NCBI RefSeq assembly: GCF_009811315.1
Contig: NZ_BLID01000012.1
Location: forward strand, 1-64,000
Length of the DNA stretch: 64,000 nucleotides
Direction: 5' to 3'
Origin: Vibrio atypicus
GTDB lineage: Bacteria; Pseudomonadota; Gammaproteobacteria; Enterobacterales; Vibrionaceae
Shown here: positions 24,729 through 32,086 of the stretch, in pieces
Numbering within the stretch: the stretch's first letter is position 1
Layout of the letters: each line of letters starts with the position of its first letter
Made by a program: the position numbers and the translations under genes
Notes under the pieces: model-generated
Seen by the model: the letters and a program-made list of their open reading frames with translations, nothing else
Databases searched by the model: none
Told to the model about the DNA's origin: nothing

Positions 24729-24857
24729 TTAGAACCAGCCAGTTTTGCCGTTGATGGTTTCTTTCAGAGTTTTCATGGCAGCAATGTTGTTAATCGCCGC
24801 CAGAATGATGATGGTCAGCAAGGCCGTGATTAACATGTTTTTGTGTTGTGCTTTCAT
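24729..24857 (-). CDS. 42-residue membrane protein ahead of capsid gene
   Basis: The ORF begins MKAQHKNMLITALLTIIILA, has one membrane helix and a short basic tail ending KTGWF. It is the first gene of the late operon, 11 bp before the capsid gene. It is too short for most gene finders. The size and placement match small PM2 membrane proteins. Confidence 0.68.
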   Translation of the reverse strand: MKAQHKNMLITALLTIIILAAINNIAAMKTLKETINGKTGWF

Positions 24858-24883
24858 GTTGTTTCCAATTCGTCACAGGTTGA

Positions 24884-24963
24884 AAAGAGCCTTGATTAAG
24901 AAAGGAAACCGAAGAAAGAACAATGGGAGGTAACCTATAGGTTAAACGTCTAACCTATAGGTT
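24884..24963 (-). promoter_or_regulatory. Late-operon control region with two 12-bp palindromes
   Basis: AACCTATAGGTT occurs at 24932-24943 and 24952-24963, exactly 20 bp apart (two helical turns). Reading leftward, the nearer copy is followed by a weak promoter: TTGTTC, 17 bp, CTTAAT. This is the layout of an activator-dependent (or repressor-controlled) promoter in front of the structural operon. In PM2, late transcription needs phage activators, and the same may hold here. Confidence 0.7.
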
Positions 24964-24978
24964 GGATTGTGAGTTGAA

Positions 24979-25746
24979 TCACCGATAATTTAGGGTAAGT
25001 TTTGCGCCCGTTTGGCAGTTAAAAGCGCGCTTTTCAACGTTACCAATCCCGTCACGCACGAGCATGTATTCAGCAATCGGCTTGTTGATTTTCTGCTTGT
25101 TGACCTTGGCCGAGACGAGCGAGGCAATCTCGCTAATCTCTAAGCCTTTTTTGTCACCTAACCACTTCGCATCAGACATCGAGTTAACCGCCCCAATCCA
25201 CCAAGTCGAGGATTGTTCAGTCACGGTTTTTGGCACTTCCTGACCACGCTGAAACACGGTGTGAATCACTAAACCATACTGGCGACCACCGCGAAGCAGC
25301 TCCCCCGCTTTGCCCTTGAGTTTGCCGGAGGTCTCAACGCAGCTCGCCAACTCTTCGATAACGGTATGCAACTTGGGCGAATGGCCGTTACCCATCGCCC
25401 ATACCACCGCGCTAAAGAACTCCAATTCATCAGCCGTTGCCCCGCCCTTGGGAATGTACGCGAGCTTAAACGACTGACCGGAGCGACGAGCCACCAGCAA
25501 AGATTTGACGAACGCGGCGCGAGATTCAGTGCCATGACACATCTGCCCTTGAAACTTCGCCCCTGCATAATTTCGGTACGGGTCAAAAAACACCGCTTGC
25601 GAAGATTTGGGGACGAGCCCCAAATGCTTCACTGCCGAGGTTTTACCCCCGCCCGTTCCCGCCACATAAATCACATGCTCGGCATCGTGTGACGGATTGG
25701 AGTTCACCGGATTAGGCAGGTTGAGCGGCTTTGGCTTTTTCGACAT
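24979..25746 (-). CDS. Genome-packaging ATPase (FtsK/A32-type, PM2 P9-like)
   Basis: The 255 residues have a Walker A motif YVAGTGGGKTSAVKH near residues 27-42 and a Walker B-like LHTVIEELAS near 130. The arrangement is that of the A32/P9 family that packages DNA into membrane-containing tailless capsids. Its ribosome site GGAGGAAAAG lies within the end of the upstream gene (35-bp overlap). Together with the capsid protein it is the hallmark pair of the PM2/PRD1 lineage. Confidence 0.85.
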   Translation of the reverse strand: MSKKPKPLNLPNPVNSNPSHDAEHVIYVAGTGGGKTSAVKHLGLVPKSSQAVFFDPYRNYAGAKFQGQMCHGTESRAAFVKSLLVARRSGQSFKLAYIPKGGATADELEFFSAVVWAMGNGHSPKLHTVIEELASCVETSGKLKGKAGELLRGGRQYGLVIHTVFQRGQEVPKTVTEQSSTWWIGAVNSMSDAKWLGDKKGLEISEIASLVSAKVNKQKINKPIAEYMLVRDGIGNVEKRAFNCQTGAKLTLNYR

Positions 25747-26170
25747 TGCGCTTTTCCTCCTCCGCTTTTTGAATCGCTAACTCTTTGATGGTGCGCTTTG
25801 AGGTGTAAATCAGGCCAAGCACCGCAATCAGTAACGTGGCCTCTTCGATGTAATCCCCAAACACGGCCATAATGCTGCCGCCGTGTTTATTAAGCACTGG
25901 CACCGCCGCATTGATCACTTCGGTTTTGCCTTTTTCATCAAAACTAAACTCCACACCGGAGATAATGCAGGTGGCTTGCTCGCACAAGGTGAACATCACT
26001 CCCATAAAACCTTGCAGCGCTTCATCGTTCAGCCCTTCGGTTTCTGGTGCGGTTTCTTCGGTTAGTTCAGTGGGTGACTCTTCGGTTTCAAGCTGTTTAA
26101 TGAACCCGCCAAAATCGCCCCAATCGTCGCCCTCAGCTAGAGGCTCTAAGGTTTCATTCGGTTGCTGCAT
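25712..26170 (-). CDS. Acidic protein with membrane helix (152 aa)
   Basis: The first 50 residues are very acidic (runs of Glu/Thr). A region with two Cys (LCEQATCIISG) follows, then one or two hydrophobic stretches (about 90-105 and 108-125), ending in a Lys/Glu-rich tail. A perfect GAGGAGGTGAC ribosome site precedes the ATG. It lies directly upstream of the packaging ATPase. No homologue is recognised; it may help couple packaging to the membrane. Confidence 0.62.
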   Translation of the reverse strand: MQQPNETLEPLAEGDDWGDFGGFIKQLETEESPTELTEETAPETEGLNDEALQGFMGVMFTLCEQATCIISGVEFSFDEKGKTEVINAAVPVLNKHGGSIMAVFGDYIEEATLLIAVLGLIYTSKRTIKELAIQKAEEEKRNVEKAKAAQPA

Positions 26171-26678
26171 TGGTCACCTCCTCAGATTGTGGTTTTGGCA
26201 TCAACAAGCGAAACGCCCACAGCAGGGCAATCAGTACACCAAGCGCGGTCAATACACGTTTGAAGGTGAAAAACGACGTTGAGACAGGCGCTTTATCTTC
26301 GGTTTCGCTTTCGGTTAACGCAGTGCTTCCAACCTTGTCATCACTGGGCTCAGCGATTAACTCAGGTTCAACACTTTCAACGGTTTCTAGTGCACTGCTT
26401 TCGGTTACACCTAACACCTCTAACGGCTCAGCAATCAACGCTTTCAGCTCGCTTTCTTCGGTTACCCCGTTCTTTGTGATGTAGTCATCAATACGCTTGC
26501 TAATTGAACTGTTGCCACACTCAGGACACTTGTAATACTTCAAGCCAAGGTTGCGAGCGTTTTTAGGTGGCTCACCAAGCTCTATCAAACGCCCCTCACC
26601 CACTTGGTGAACAGTTGAAGCGCTAGCGCAAACCGGACACGACACATAGCCGCGAACCGGATTAGGATACTTACTCAT
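26154..26678 (-). CDS. Zinc-ribbon protein with C-terminal membrane helix
   Basis: The first ~60 residues form a Cys4 zinc ribbon (CPVC at about 14-17 and CPECG at about 50-53). An acidic linker follows, with a membrane helix near the C terminus (LTALGVLIALLWAFRLL). I used the ATG at 26678, which has GGAGGCTGGCG upstream and overlaps the previous stop; the frame is open ten codons further. PM2 P14 is a zinc-ribbon late-transcription factor, so the N-terminal domain suggests a regulatory role. The membrane anchor is unusual for that. Confidence 0.62.
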   Translation of the reverse strand: MSKYPNPVRGYVSCPVCASASTVHQVGEGRLIELGEPPKNARNLGLKYYKCPECGNSSISKRIDDYITKNGVTEESELKALIAEPLEVLGVTESSALETVESVEPELIAEPSDDKVGSTALTESETEDKAPVSTSFFTFKRVLTALGVLIALLWAFRLLMPKPQSEEVTNAATE

Positions 26679-26997
26679 CGCCAGCCTCCACCACTTGCGC
26701 CTCTTCAATGCTGCCTAACTGGTTTAAGTTAGCTGTCACATGAGCGCGGTATTTCTTGCGAGCGACATTGTTAAGCTTGGTGAGTTGCTCGATTTGCTCA
26801 AAGAAGTTAGGCGCAAGTCCTAGCGCCTCAAGTGAAAATGAGCCTGTCATCAACATCTTAGTTGCCCTGCTCATAAGCTTGCTCATATCCATGTTTTTGA
26901 GCTTGTTCACTTCACCCTCAACGCTGGCTGTCAGTTGGTCTGCCGCATCAAGCGCATCCAAATCACGCTGACAGTCTTGGATTGATAGTGTTTTCAT
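26671..26997 (-). CDS. Helical protein, unknown (108 aa)
   Basis: This predicted all-helical soluble protein (MKTLSIQDCQRDLDALDAAD start) has a Met/Lys-rich centre (KNMDMSKLMSRATKMLM) and an acidic end. It stands between the replication gene and the late genes, where PM2 keeps its late activators P13 and P14. A regulatory or DNA-binding role is possible, but no motif is seen. Confidence 0.6.
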   Translation of the reverse strand: MKTLSIQDCQRDLDALDAADQLTASVEGEVNKLKNMDMSKLMSRATKMLMTGSFSLEALGLAPNFFEQIEQLTKLNNVARKKYRAHVTANLNQLGSIEEAQVVEAGDE

Positions 26998-27034
26998 AAG
27001 ATTTCCCCTGTCTCTCGACGTTAGTTAATTGAAA

Positions 27035-27259
27035 TTAGTAAGCGGTATTTTTGACAGTGAATGAAACCTTTGAGGTATCAGCCACAACGACAACGCCGCT
27101 ATGAATCAGGCGAACGGCTTCATCTCGCCCAACAAGCTCAATAAATGGGTTGCCTTCTGTCTCCCCTAGTGACTGAGTATCAGCAATAACAAGCTGCTCT
27201 CCCATTGCGCTTTGAATTAGGCAAAAGCTCACCTTGTTCTCATCAAAACTCAGAATCAT
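27035..27259 (-). CDS. Small beta-rich protein, unknown (74 aa)
   Basis: This 74-residue soluble protein is mostly short beta strands (MILSFDENKVSFCLI start). An AAGGAGATATAGAGC ribosome site is present upstream. It follows the replication gene by 60 bp and precedes the 108-residue gene by 37 bp. No family was recognised. Confidence 0.58.
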   Translation of the reverse strand: MILSFDENKVSFCLIQSAMGEQLVIADTQSLGETEGNPFIELVGRDEAVRLIHSGVVVVADTSKVSFTVKNTAY

Positions 27260-27319
27260 GCTCTATATCTCCTTAATTTGAATGGATTTGCCCCTGATTC
27301 CCATCGTTGGCGTGCTTGG

Positions 27320-29347
27320 TTAGTGACACTGAAAATACTGCTCAAGGTCACTCATGTTTCTGCTCAGCAGCTCGTTGTGAACCTCTTCACTCACCAAAGG
27401 CGGCAAGGGTTGCTCTAACTGACTCATCCAGTTAGCTTGCTTGAGCTGCCATGCCTTAAAAGCCCGTTGATAGCGGTCTTTGGCTTCAAGGCGTATATCA
27501 TCTACATAGGCATCATCAGTGCGCATACTCCATCCGCGAGCGCCCGCCGCCCACTCTAAGAACTCATTAGCTTTGTGCTCGCACTCTTCCCCTTCGAAAC
27601 TGATAGAGAATTGATTGCCAGAGCTGGCAAATACACCACGGCTGCGCAATTGCTCCTTATCTGCTTTGATTTCGCTTTCTAGCTGATTCATCAGGCGATT
27701 AAGCTTGACCACCACATCGACCTTTCGCGTTTTCTTGTTGATGTCGATAGCCTTTTTTGTTTCAGATTTAAGGGCTTGCTTGCGGTTAATTGAGCGCTGA
27801 ATAGGTGCGCGCCATTGCTCCAAGCGATAGCCGCACTCTTTGATAATCCCAGTCATGTTGTGCACATCGAAACTCGCCAGCGCTTCCCAATTGGGGGCGC
27901 GACTACAGCGCGCAATGTTGTAACGGTTGCCCTTAATCAGTCCTTGGTCGTCATTGCCACCTTTGGCCGCATAACCCACCGCTTTAATTAGGTAACTCGC
28001 GGCCGCGTCTTTGTATTGAATGCGCTCAAGATGAGCGATGCCATGCCCCCACAAACGCTCTAGTCGTTTCGCCCATGCTTGGAAGTGCTCCGGCTTGACG
28101 CGCCAGTTAAGCAAGATGTGCACATGCGGGTTAGGCTGACCGTGCTCGTTGGTCGGACACTCAGCAACCCAAATGTAATGAAAATCCGCTTTACCGCGAG
28201 CAGGACCCACCAATTCAACCTTGCTCTCACATCCCCAAATAGGCTTTGCCTTCCAGCGCTTCGAGCTTAATGGTTTAGCGGGGCCGCAAAGCTCAACCTT
28301 GTTTTTCTTGCCCATCAAAGGCGCTGGCTTGTAGTGACCAGCCACCCGAACTTCATCACCCTCAAGGGGCAAGTTTGCCTGCCCAGAGAGGTGGCTTTGC
28401 TTATAGCTAAAGCCGCGATGAAACATACGCTTAGCACCATCAAGAAACCGCGAAACCTCACTACCAATCGTAATTTGCAGTGGTGAATATGGCGCCATGT
28501 CCTCAGACAGAGGCGTGAACTCACAGCCTTGCGAGGTCAGATGAACATTTGAATCAGTAGCAAACAATTTTGCGCGCTGAAAATCGTCAAACGTCAACGT
28601 TAGGAAGGTAGAAAACCCACCATGACACGCTGATACGTAAGCACCCGATTCAAATATTTTCTTAACTGCATTTTGAGACAGCTTTTCCGTGTTTCGCTCG
28701 CCCGTTGGTGCTTGTGGTGCATCACTTGGGCTTGGGTGATAAGTCACTTGCAGTTTGATTTGTTTCGACCAGTCACGCTTAAGCAAGTAAGCGCGGCTCA
28801 ATCCCTTACTTGGGATGTAGTCGAGTTTTTTCAGCTCGCTATCTCGCACCCATCCGGTCTGCTGAGCATTTTGCTCGATGCCATAACACTGCGGCTCAAC
28901 ATAAACACTCTCGCTCTTGGTGCGCGGTTTGGGGCGGCGTGAGCGGGTAATAAAGCGGTCTAAGTGCTTACGATTGGTGTGTCGGACTTTGCCGCCCTTT
29001 GACAAGCCTAGTGTCTCCACGCCTACGGCGTGCGCTTCGCGCTTAGGATTGTTGAAATATTCAGGGGTGATTAACGTAAGTTTTCCATCCCGAACTAACT
29101 GCCAAGTGTCGGCTTGTTCTTTGGTATTAAGAAAATGAACTTGCTCGATTGCATTCAACTTACCAAGTTCACTATCCATCCAATCAGAATTTGGAGCACT
29201 AAAAAAACCGCTCTCGATAGCGGCTATGTTCTTCTCAGTTGTTGACACATCTTGTGCCAGTGCAGTTACAAAGCCCACATCGTGCGGGCTGAGAATATGG
29301 GTAATCTCTCGCTCAGCTTGCGGTTCGTAAAGATGATTCACACTCAA
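27320..29347 (-). CDS. Rolling-circle replication initiator (HUH, PM2 P12-like)
   Basis: The 675-residue protein has the HUH metal motif PHVHILLNW near residue 406 and a two-tyrosine motif SYLIKAVGY near 447-455, as in phiX174 GpA/P12-type initiators. It would nick the circular genome at an origin and join the ends after strand displacement. PM2 P12 is of similar size (about 634 as recalled). The start is TTG, overlapping the previous stop (TTGA) with GGTGGAG upstream. The early operon reads leftward into it. Confidence 0.86.
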   Translation of the reverse strand: MSVNHLYEPQAEREITHILSPHDVGFVTALAQDVSTTEKNIAAIESGFFSAPNSDWMDSELGKLNAIEQVHFLNTKEQADTWQLVRDGKLTLITPEYFNNPKREAHAVGVETLGLSKGGKVRHTNRKHLDRFITRSRRPKPRTKSESVYVEPQCYGIEQNAQQTGWVRDSELKKLDYIPSKGLSRAYLLKRDWSKQIKLQVTYHPSPSDAPQAPTGERNTEKLSQNAVKKIFESGAYVSACHGGFSTFLTLTFDDFQRAKLFATDSNVHLTSQGCEFTPLSEDMAPYSPLQITIGSEVSRFLDGAKRMFHRGFSYKQSHLSGQANLPLEGDEVRVAGHYKPAPLMGKKNKVELCGPAKPLSSKRWKAKPIWGCESKVELVGPARGKADFHYIWVAECPTNEHGQPNPHVHILLNWRVKPEHFQAWAKRLERLWGHGIAHLERIQYKDAAASYLIKAVGYAAKGGNDDQGLIKGNRYNIARCSRAPNWEALASFDVHNMTGIIKECGYRLEQWRAPIQRSINRKQALKSETKKAIDINKKTRKVDVVVKLNRLMNQLESEIKADKEQLRSRGVFASSGNQFSISFEGEECEHKANEFLEWAAGARGWSMRTDDAYVDDIRLEAKDRYQRAFKAWQLKQANWMSQLEQPLPPLVSEEVHNELLSRNMSDLEQYFQCH

Positions 29348-29529
29348 GCCACTCCACCAAAACTAAACCAGCCAAAAATAAAACTGAAACAGCCAATTAG
29401 CGCCCACGTAGCAAAAACAACATCACCTGTTTCATTAAGTGAAAATTCAGAGGCTTGAGGGTTATGCTCCTTTCCCATCAAAAAAGTAAGTACACCAAAA
29501 ATGAATAGGCCTAATACGTCAGTGCTCAT
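29344..29529 (-). CDS. Two-helix membrane protein (61 aa)
   Basis: Hydrophobic segments at about 5-18 and 40-58 are separated by a polar loop. It is coupled at both ends (ATGA with the previous gene, TTGA with the replication gene), so it is very likely translated. It could tether replication to the membrane or have an unrelated early role. No homologue is known to me. Confidence 0.65.
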   Translation of the reverse strand: MSTDVLGLFIFGVLTFLMGKEHNPQASEFSLNETGDVVFATWALIGCFSFIFGWFSFGGVA

Positions 29530-29702
29530 GCAATTACCTCCTTGTGCTTAATGGCTTGAAGTCGTGCAGCTTTCTTAAACTCTGCCTGCCCCTTGCGGCT
29601 GTACCTGTAATCTTTGCCACCTTGAGGCTTAGAGCGATATCCTTTCGGAAACCACTTAGCCTTGATGTCATCTATGGTTTTAAGCCCTTGCTCCGTTGGC
29701 AT
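29526..29702 (-). CDS. Small basic protein (58 aa)
   Basis: This Lys/Arg-rich soluble protein begins MPTEQGLKTIDDIKAKWF, has a GYRSKPQGGKDYRYSRKGQ centre and a basic C-terminal helix. It starts 2 bp after the previous stop with GTGGAGGTG upstream and ends in an ATGA overlap. Its charge suggests nucleic acid binding in early infection. It is not assigned to a family. Confidence 0.62.
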   Translation of the reverse strand: MPTEQGLKTIDDIKAKWFPKGYRSKPQGGKDYRYSRKGQAEFKKAARLQAIKHKEVIA

Positions 29703-29704
29703 AC

Positions 29705-29881
29705 CTACACCTCCACGCTTTCTAACAGTTCAATTGCCTCCTTGAGTTGGTCGCAAACACCATCAAGATAGGACTCAGCATTCGGGAAAGGAGCAAAACG
29801 CGCATCTAGAACTTCAAGCAGTGCTTTTGCTTCGCTAGAGTGCGAAAAATCAATATTGATTGAGTGAATTGGTGTTTTCAT
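29705..29881 (-). CDS. Small acidic protein (58 aa)
   Basis: This acidic, mostly helical protein begins MKTPIHSINIDFSHSSEAK and ends ELLESVEV. It lies 9 bp after the HTH gene in the early operon, ahead of the basic 58-residue gene. No motif is recognised; it could be an accessory of replication or an antirepressor. Confidence 0.6.
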   Translation of the reverse strand: MKTPIHSINIDFSHSSEAKALLEVLDARFAPFPNAESYLDGVCDQLKEAIELLESVEV

Positions 29882-29890
29882 CGCTGCCCC

Positions 29891-30145
29891 CTACATCGCC
29901 GCTTTCCAGTCTTGATACTTAGCGGCTTGCTCTTCCGCTAACTGGTCAATAGCTCGCATATTGATGAGAACTCGACGTGCATCACTTGAGGTTTCGCGCT
30001 TCAAAAGGGGCAATTGGCCACGCTTAACTTGCATTCTCACAGCGGCAATAGAAAAACCTGTCAGCTCTGCATACTTCTCAACTGTGACGAAAGACCCATA
30101 AAAACCGCTAACATCATTCATTTCTGTTTGTTTATGACCTACCAT
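29891..30145 (-). CDS. Small HTH regulator or excisionase-like protein (84 aa)
   Basis: The segment FVTVEKYAELTGFSIAAVRMQVKRGQLPLLKRE (about 19-51) is a winged helix-turn-helix of the MerR/excisionase type. The gene is first in the leftward early operon and divergent from the repressor, the usual place for a Cro or Xis equivalent. A second ATG eight codons in (MNDVSG) may be the true start. It may switch off the repressor promoter, help excision, or both. Confidence 0.75.
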   Translation of the reverse strand: MVGHKQTEMNDVSGFYGSFVTVEKYAELTGFSIAAVRMQVKRGQLPLLKRETSSDARRVLINMRAIDQLAEEQAAKYQDWKAAM

Positions 30146-30174
30146 GACTTAAACACTCCCAAAAAACAGTTAAA

Positions 30175-30242
30175 GAACCACTAAGTGGTTCGTAAAGGTT
30201 CTATTAGATTTAAACACAAGTTAAATGGTTTTCAAAGGTTCT
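30175..30242. promoter_or_regulatory. Repressor/early-operon operator region
   Basis: A perfect 17-bp palindrome GAACCACT-A-AGTGGTTC (30175-30191) overlaps the first of two 17-bp direct repeats of the form TGGTTnnnAAAGGTTCT (30186-30202 and 30226-30242, 14 of 17 identical, exactly 40 bp apart). They fill the 110 bp between the divergent HTH and repressor genes and are the likely operators of the lysogeny switch. Confidence 0.75.
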
Positions 30243-30255
30243 CAAGGGTAATTTT

Positions 30256-30966
30256 ATGAAAGAGTGGGTAATGAGCGATTTGCTAATTGAGCTCGATGGA
30301 ATGCCAAACACCATCACAGGAATTGGACAAAAAGCCAGAAGAAACAATTGGTTAAAAAGAAAAGCCATAGGGCACGCACGCGCTGTCGAATACCATATTT
30401 CCAACTTTCACCCAGACATACAAAAGCAAATAATTGAGAGACTCGTCACAGATAAATCTGAGCAAGAAAAGCTCTTAGAGAAAGACTGGTCTCTTCCTCC
30501 TAGCAATGCACACGGTTTAAAACCTCTAAATGAGTTCGAAGAATGGGCAAAGCTACCAGTTTATGATGTACATGCAGCCGCAGGGGCGGGAACTTTGGTT
30601 CAATCGGAATTTCAAATCGGTGTATTTAGCCTACCGATAGAGTTACTACATGAATATGGCTTAAAGCCCGATTATAGCTCTGTAATATTCGTTGACGGCG
30701 ACTCAATGGAACCAACTTTAAGCCATAGGGACAGGCTACTTGTTGATATAAGAGAGCAGCAGCACCCTGTTGCAAACGGGGTGTATGTAATTCGAATTGA
30801 TGATGCGGTATACGTTAAACGCTTGCATTGGGATATTGAAAATGGCGTTTATAAGGTTATTTCTGACAACCTTAAATACCCTGCTTTCAACATTAACCAC
30901 AAGAACGGGCGCAACTTTAAAATCATCGGCAAAGCGGTCGCTCCTGTTATGAAGAAAATCATATGA
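30256..30966 (+). CDS. Prophage repressor: Mu-type HTH plus S24 (LexA/CI) peptidase
   Basis: The 236-residue repressor has an N-terminal Mu-type DNA-binding domain (MPNTITGIGQKARRNNWLKR, then EYHISNFHP). Its C-terminal LexA/CI-type domain has the catalytic Ser in VDGDSMEPT and the Lys in YVKRL. An Ala-Gly cleavage site is visible in HAAAGAGTL. Self-cleavage stimulated by RecA would make the prophage SOS-inducible. Its stop overlaps the integrase ATG (ATGA), so both belong to one lysogeny operon. A later ATG (MSDLLIELD) is an alternative start. Confidence 0.88.
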   Translation: MKEWVMSDLLIELDGMPNTITGIGQKARRNNWLKRKAIGHARAVEYHISNFHPDIQKQIIERLVTDKSEQEKLLEKDWSLPPSNAHGLKPLNEFEEWAKLPVYDVHAAAGAGTLVQSEFQIGVFSLPIELLHEYGLKPDYSSVIFVDGDSMEPTLSHRDRLLVDIREQQHPVANGVYVIRIDDAVYVKRLHWDIENGVYKVISDNLKYPAFNINHKNGRNFKIIGKAVAPVMKKII

Positions 30967-31991
30967 GCATCAAGAAAGACGGTGAAAAGTGGCTTGTAGA
31001 CTTGAGGCCATCAGGAAGAAATGGCAAGCGCTTCAGACGTAAGTTTGACAAGAAAGCAGAAGCTTTAGCCTATGAAAAGCACATACTGTCTACGCACCAC
31101 AATAAAGAGTGGTTAGGTTTACCCAAAGATAAACGCCGCCTTTCTGAGCTTATAGATATTTGGTGGGTTAAATCAGGCCAACTAAAACGAACCGCAGCCA
31201 ACTACCGCAAAAAGGTAGAGCTAATTTGTCGTGAGTTAGGCGACCCCACCGTAAACAATATTGACGCGACTTTAATTAGTAACTGGCAATTAGAGCGTAT
31301 GGCAAGAGGACAAAAAGCAAACACAGTTAGACGCCTGACCTCCTGCTTAAGTAATGTATTTTCCGTTCTGATTGAGACAGGCGATTTTACTGGTGCACAT
31401 CCACTGAAAGACCTAAAGCAACCCGCGCCTGAAAAGTCGGAAATGACTTACCTGACTCTAAAGCAAACCCAAGAACTCTTGGATTATCTTAAAAATGATT
31501 GGGAGCTATTAAAAATAGTAGAGATTAGCTTAGCTACGGGCTCACGGTGGAGAGAAACGGTCACACTAAAATCAAGCAACCTTAGTCCTTATCGCATCCG
31601 ATTTACTAACACAAAAACAGGTAAGCCAAGAACCGTACCTATCAGCAAGCAGTTATATGATGACATTTACCCAGAGAGCGGTGGCAACTTGTTTAGTGAA
31701 GACCCGCAAGTAAGGTTAGTTAAGATATTTGATAAGCTAGATTTTGATTTACCCAAAGGGCAAAAGGTGCACGTTTTACGCCATACGTTTGCAAGTCACT
31801 TTGTAATGAATGGTGGGGACATTTTAACCCTAAAGGAAATACTCGGGCACGCTAGTATTAATCAAACGATGACTTACGCGCACTTGGCTCCTGACCACTT
31901 GGTTGATGCAGTTAAACTCAACCCACTAAACAAACTAAGAGATCCACAAAATGACCACACTTATGACCCAGAGCGCCCCATAGCCATATAA
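30963..31991 (+). CDS. Tyrosine recombinase (prophage integrase)
   Basis: The 342-residue integrase has an N-terminal arm-binding domain (GEKWLVDLRPSGRNGKRF), a SAM-like core-binding domain (about 60-150) and a catalytic domain. The catalytic domain shows the first Arg in ATGSRWRE (about 190), the HVLRHTFASH box (about 270), the GHASINQT histidine and the Tyr in MTYAHL. All key residues are present. It lies 70 bp inside attR, as is usual for integrases, and is coupled to the repressor. Confidence 0.93.
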   Translation: MSIKKDGEKWLVDLRPSGRNGKRFRRKFDKKAEALAYEKHILSTHHNKEWLGLPKDKRRLSELIDIWWVKSGQLKRTAANYRKKVELICRELGDPTVNNIDATLISNWQLERMARGQKANTVRRLTSCLSNVFSVLIETGDFTGAHPLKDLKQPAPEKSEMTYLTLKQTQELLDYLKNDWELLKIVEISLATGSRWRETVTLKSSNLSPYRIRFTNTKTGKPRTVPISKQLYDDIYPESGGNLFSEDPQVRLVKIFDKLDFDLPKGQKVHVLRHTFASHFVMNGGDILTLKEILGHASINQTMTYAHLAPDHLVDAVKLNPLNKLRDPQNDHTYDPERPIAI

Positions 31992-32061
31992 TGCATAAAT
32001 TTAAGTGTTTGAATTTAATAACAATGAACTACTGTTACCCACAGTAAACAACTTAGGAAAC

Positions 32062-32077
32062 GCTCAGCAATGAGCCT
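32062..32077. repeat. attR copy of 16-bp direct repeat
   Basis: GCTCAGCAATGAGCCT is identical to the attL copy. Here the hairpin keeps its original T tract (TTTTTTATTT) but has lost the outer stem bases and the A tract. Joining the left arm of attL to the right arm of attR restores a perfect terminator. The srkA ATG begins only 10 bp further on. Confidence 0.85.
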
Positions 32078-32086
32078 TTTTTATTT

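Larger units (their letters stand above)
18770..32077. mobile_element. Corticovirus (PM2)-like integrated prophage with cargo
   Basis: About 13.3 kb lies between two copies of a 16-bp repeat. It carries integrase, repressor, HUH replication protein, packaging ATPase, double-jelly-roll capsid protein and many tiny membrane proteins, and has no tail, terminase or portal genes. This is the gene content of PM2-type tailless viruses with an internal membrane. The virus core from the small HTH gene to the last late gene is about 10.05 kb, close to the 10.08 kb I recall for PM2. The virus and integration genes I could read are open and tightly packed, often with ATGA overlaps, so it may be functional. 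Integration and cargo modules account for the extra length. Confidence 0.9.

Noticed and set aside
32030..32046. TACTGT...ACAGTA inverted repeat near attR as an integrase arm site
   Set aside because: Only 6-bp arms and no matching copy at attL; may be a weak hairpin after the integrase gene.
18770..32077. Tailed-phage or filamentous-phage prophage
   Set aside because: No terminase, portal, tail or lysogeny genes of tailed type, and no filamentous zot/coat set; the capsid and ATPase fit a tailless membrane virus.
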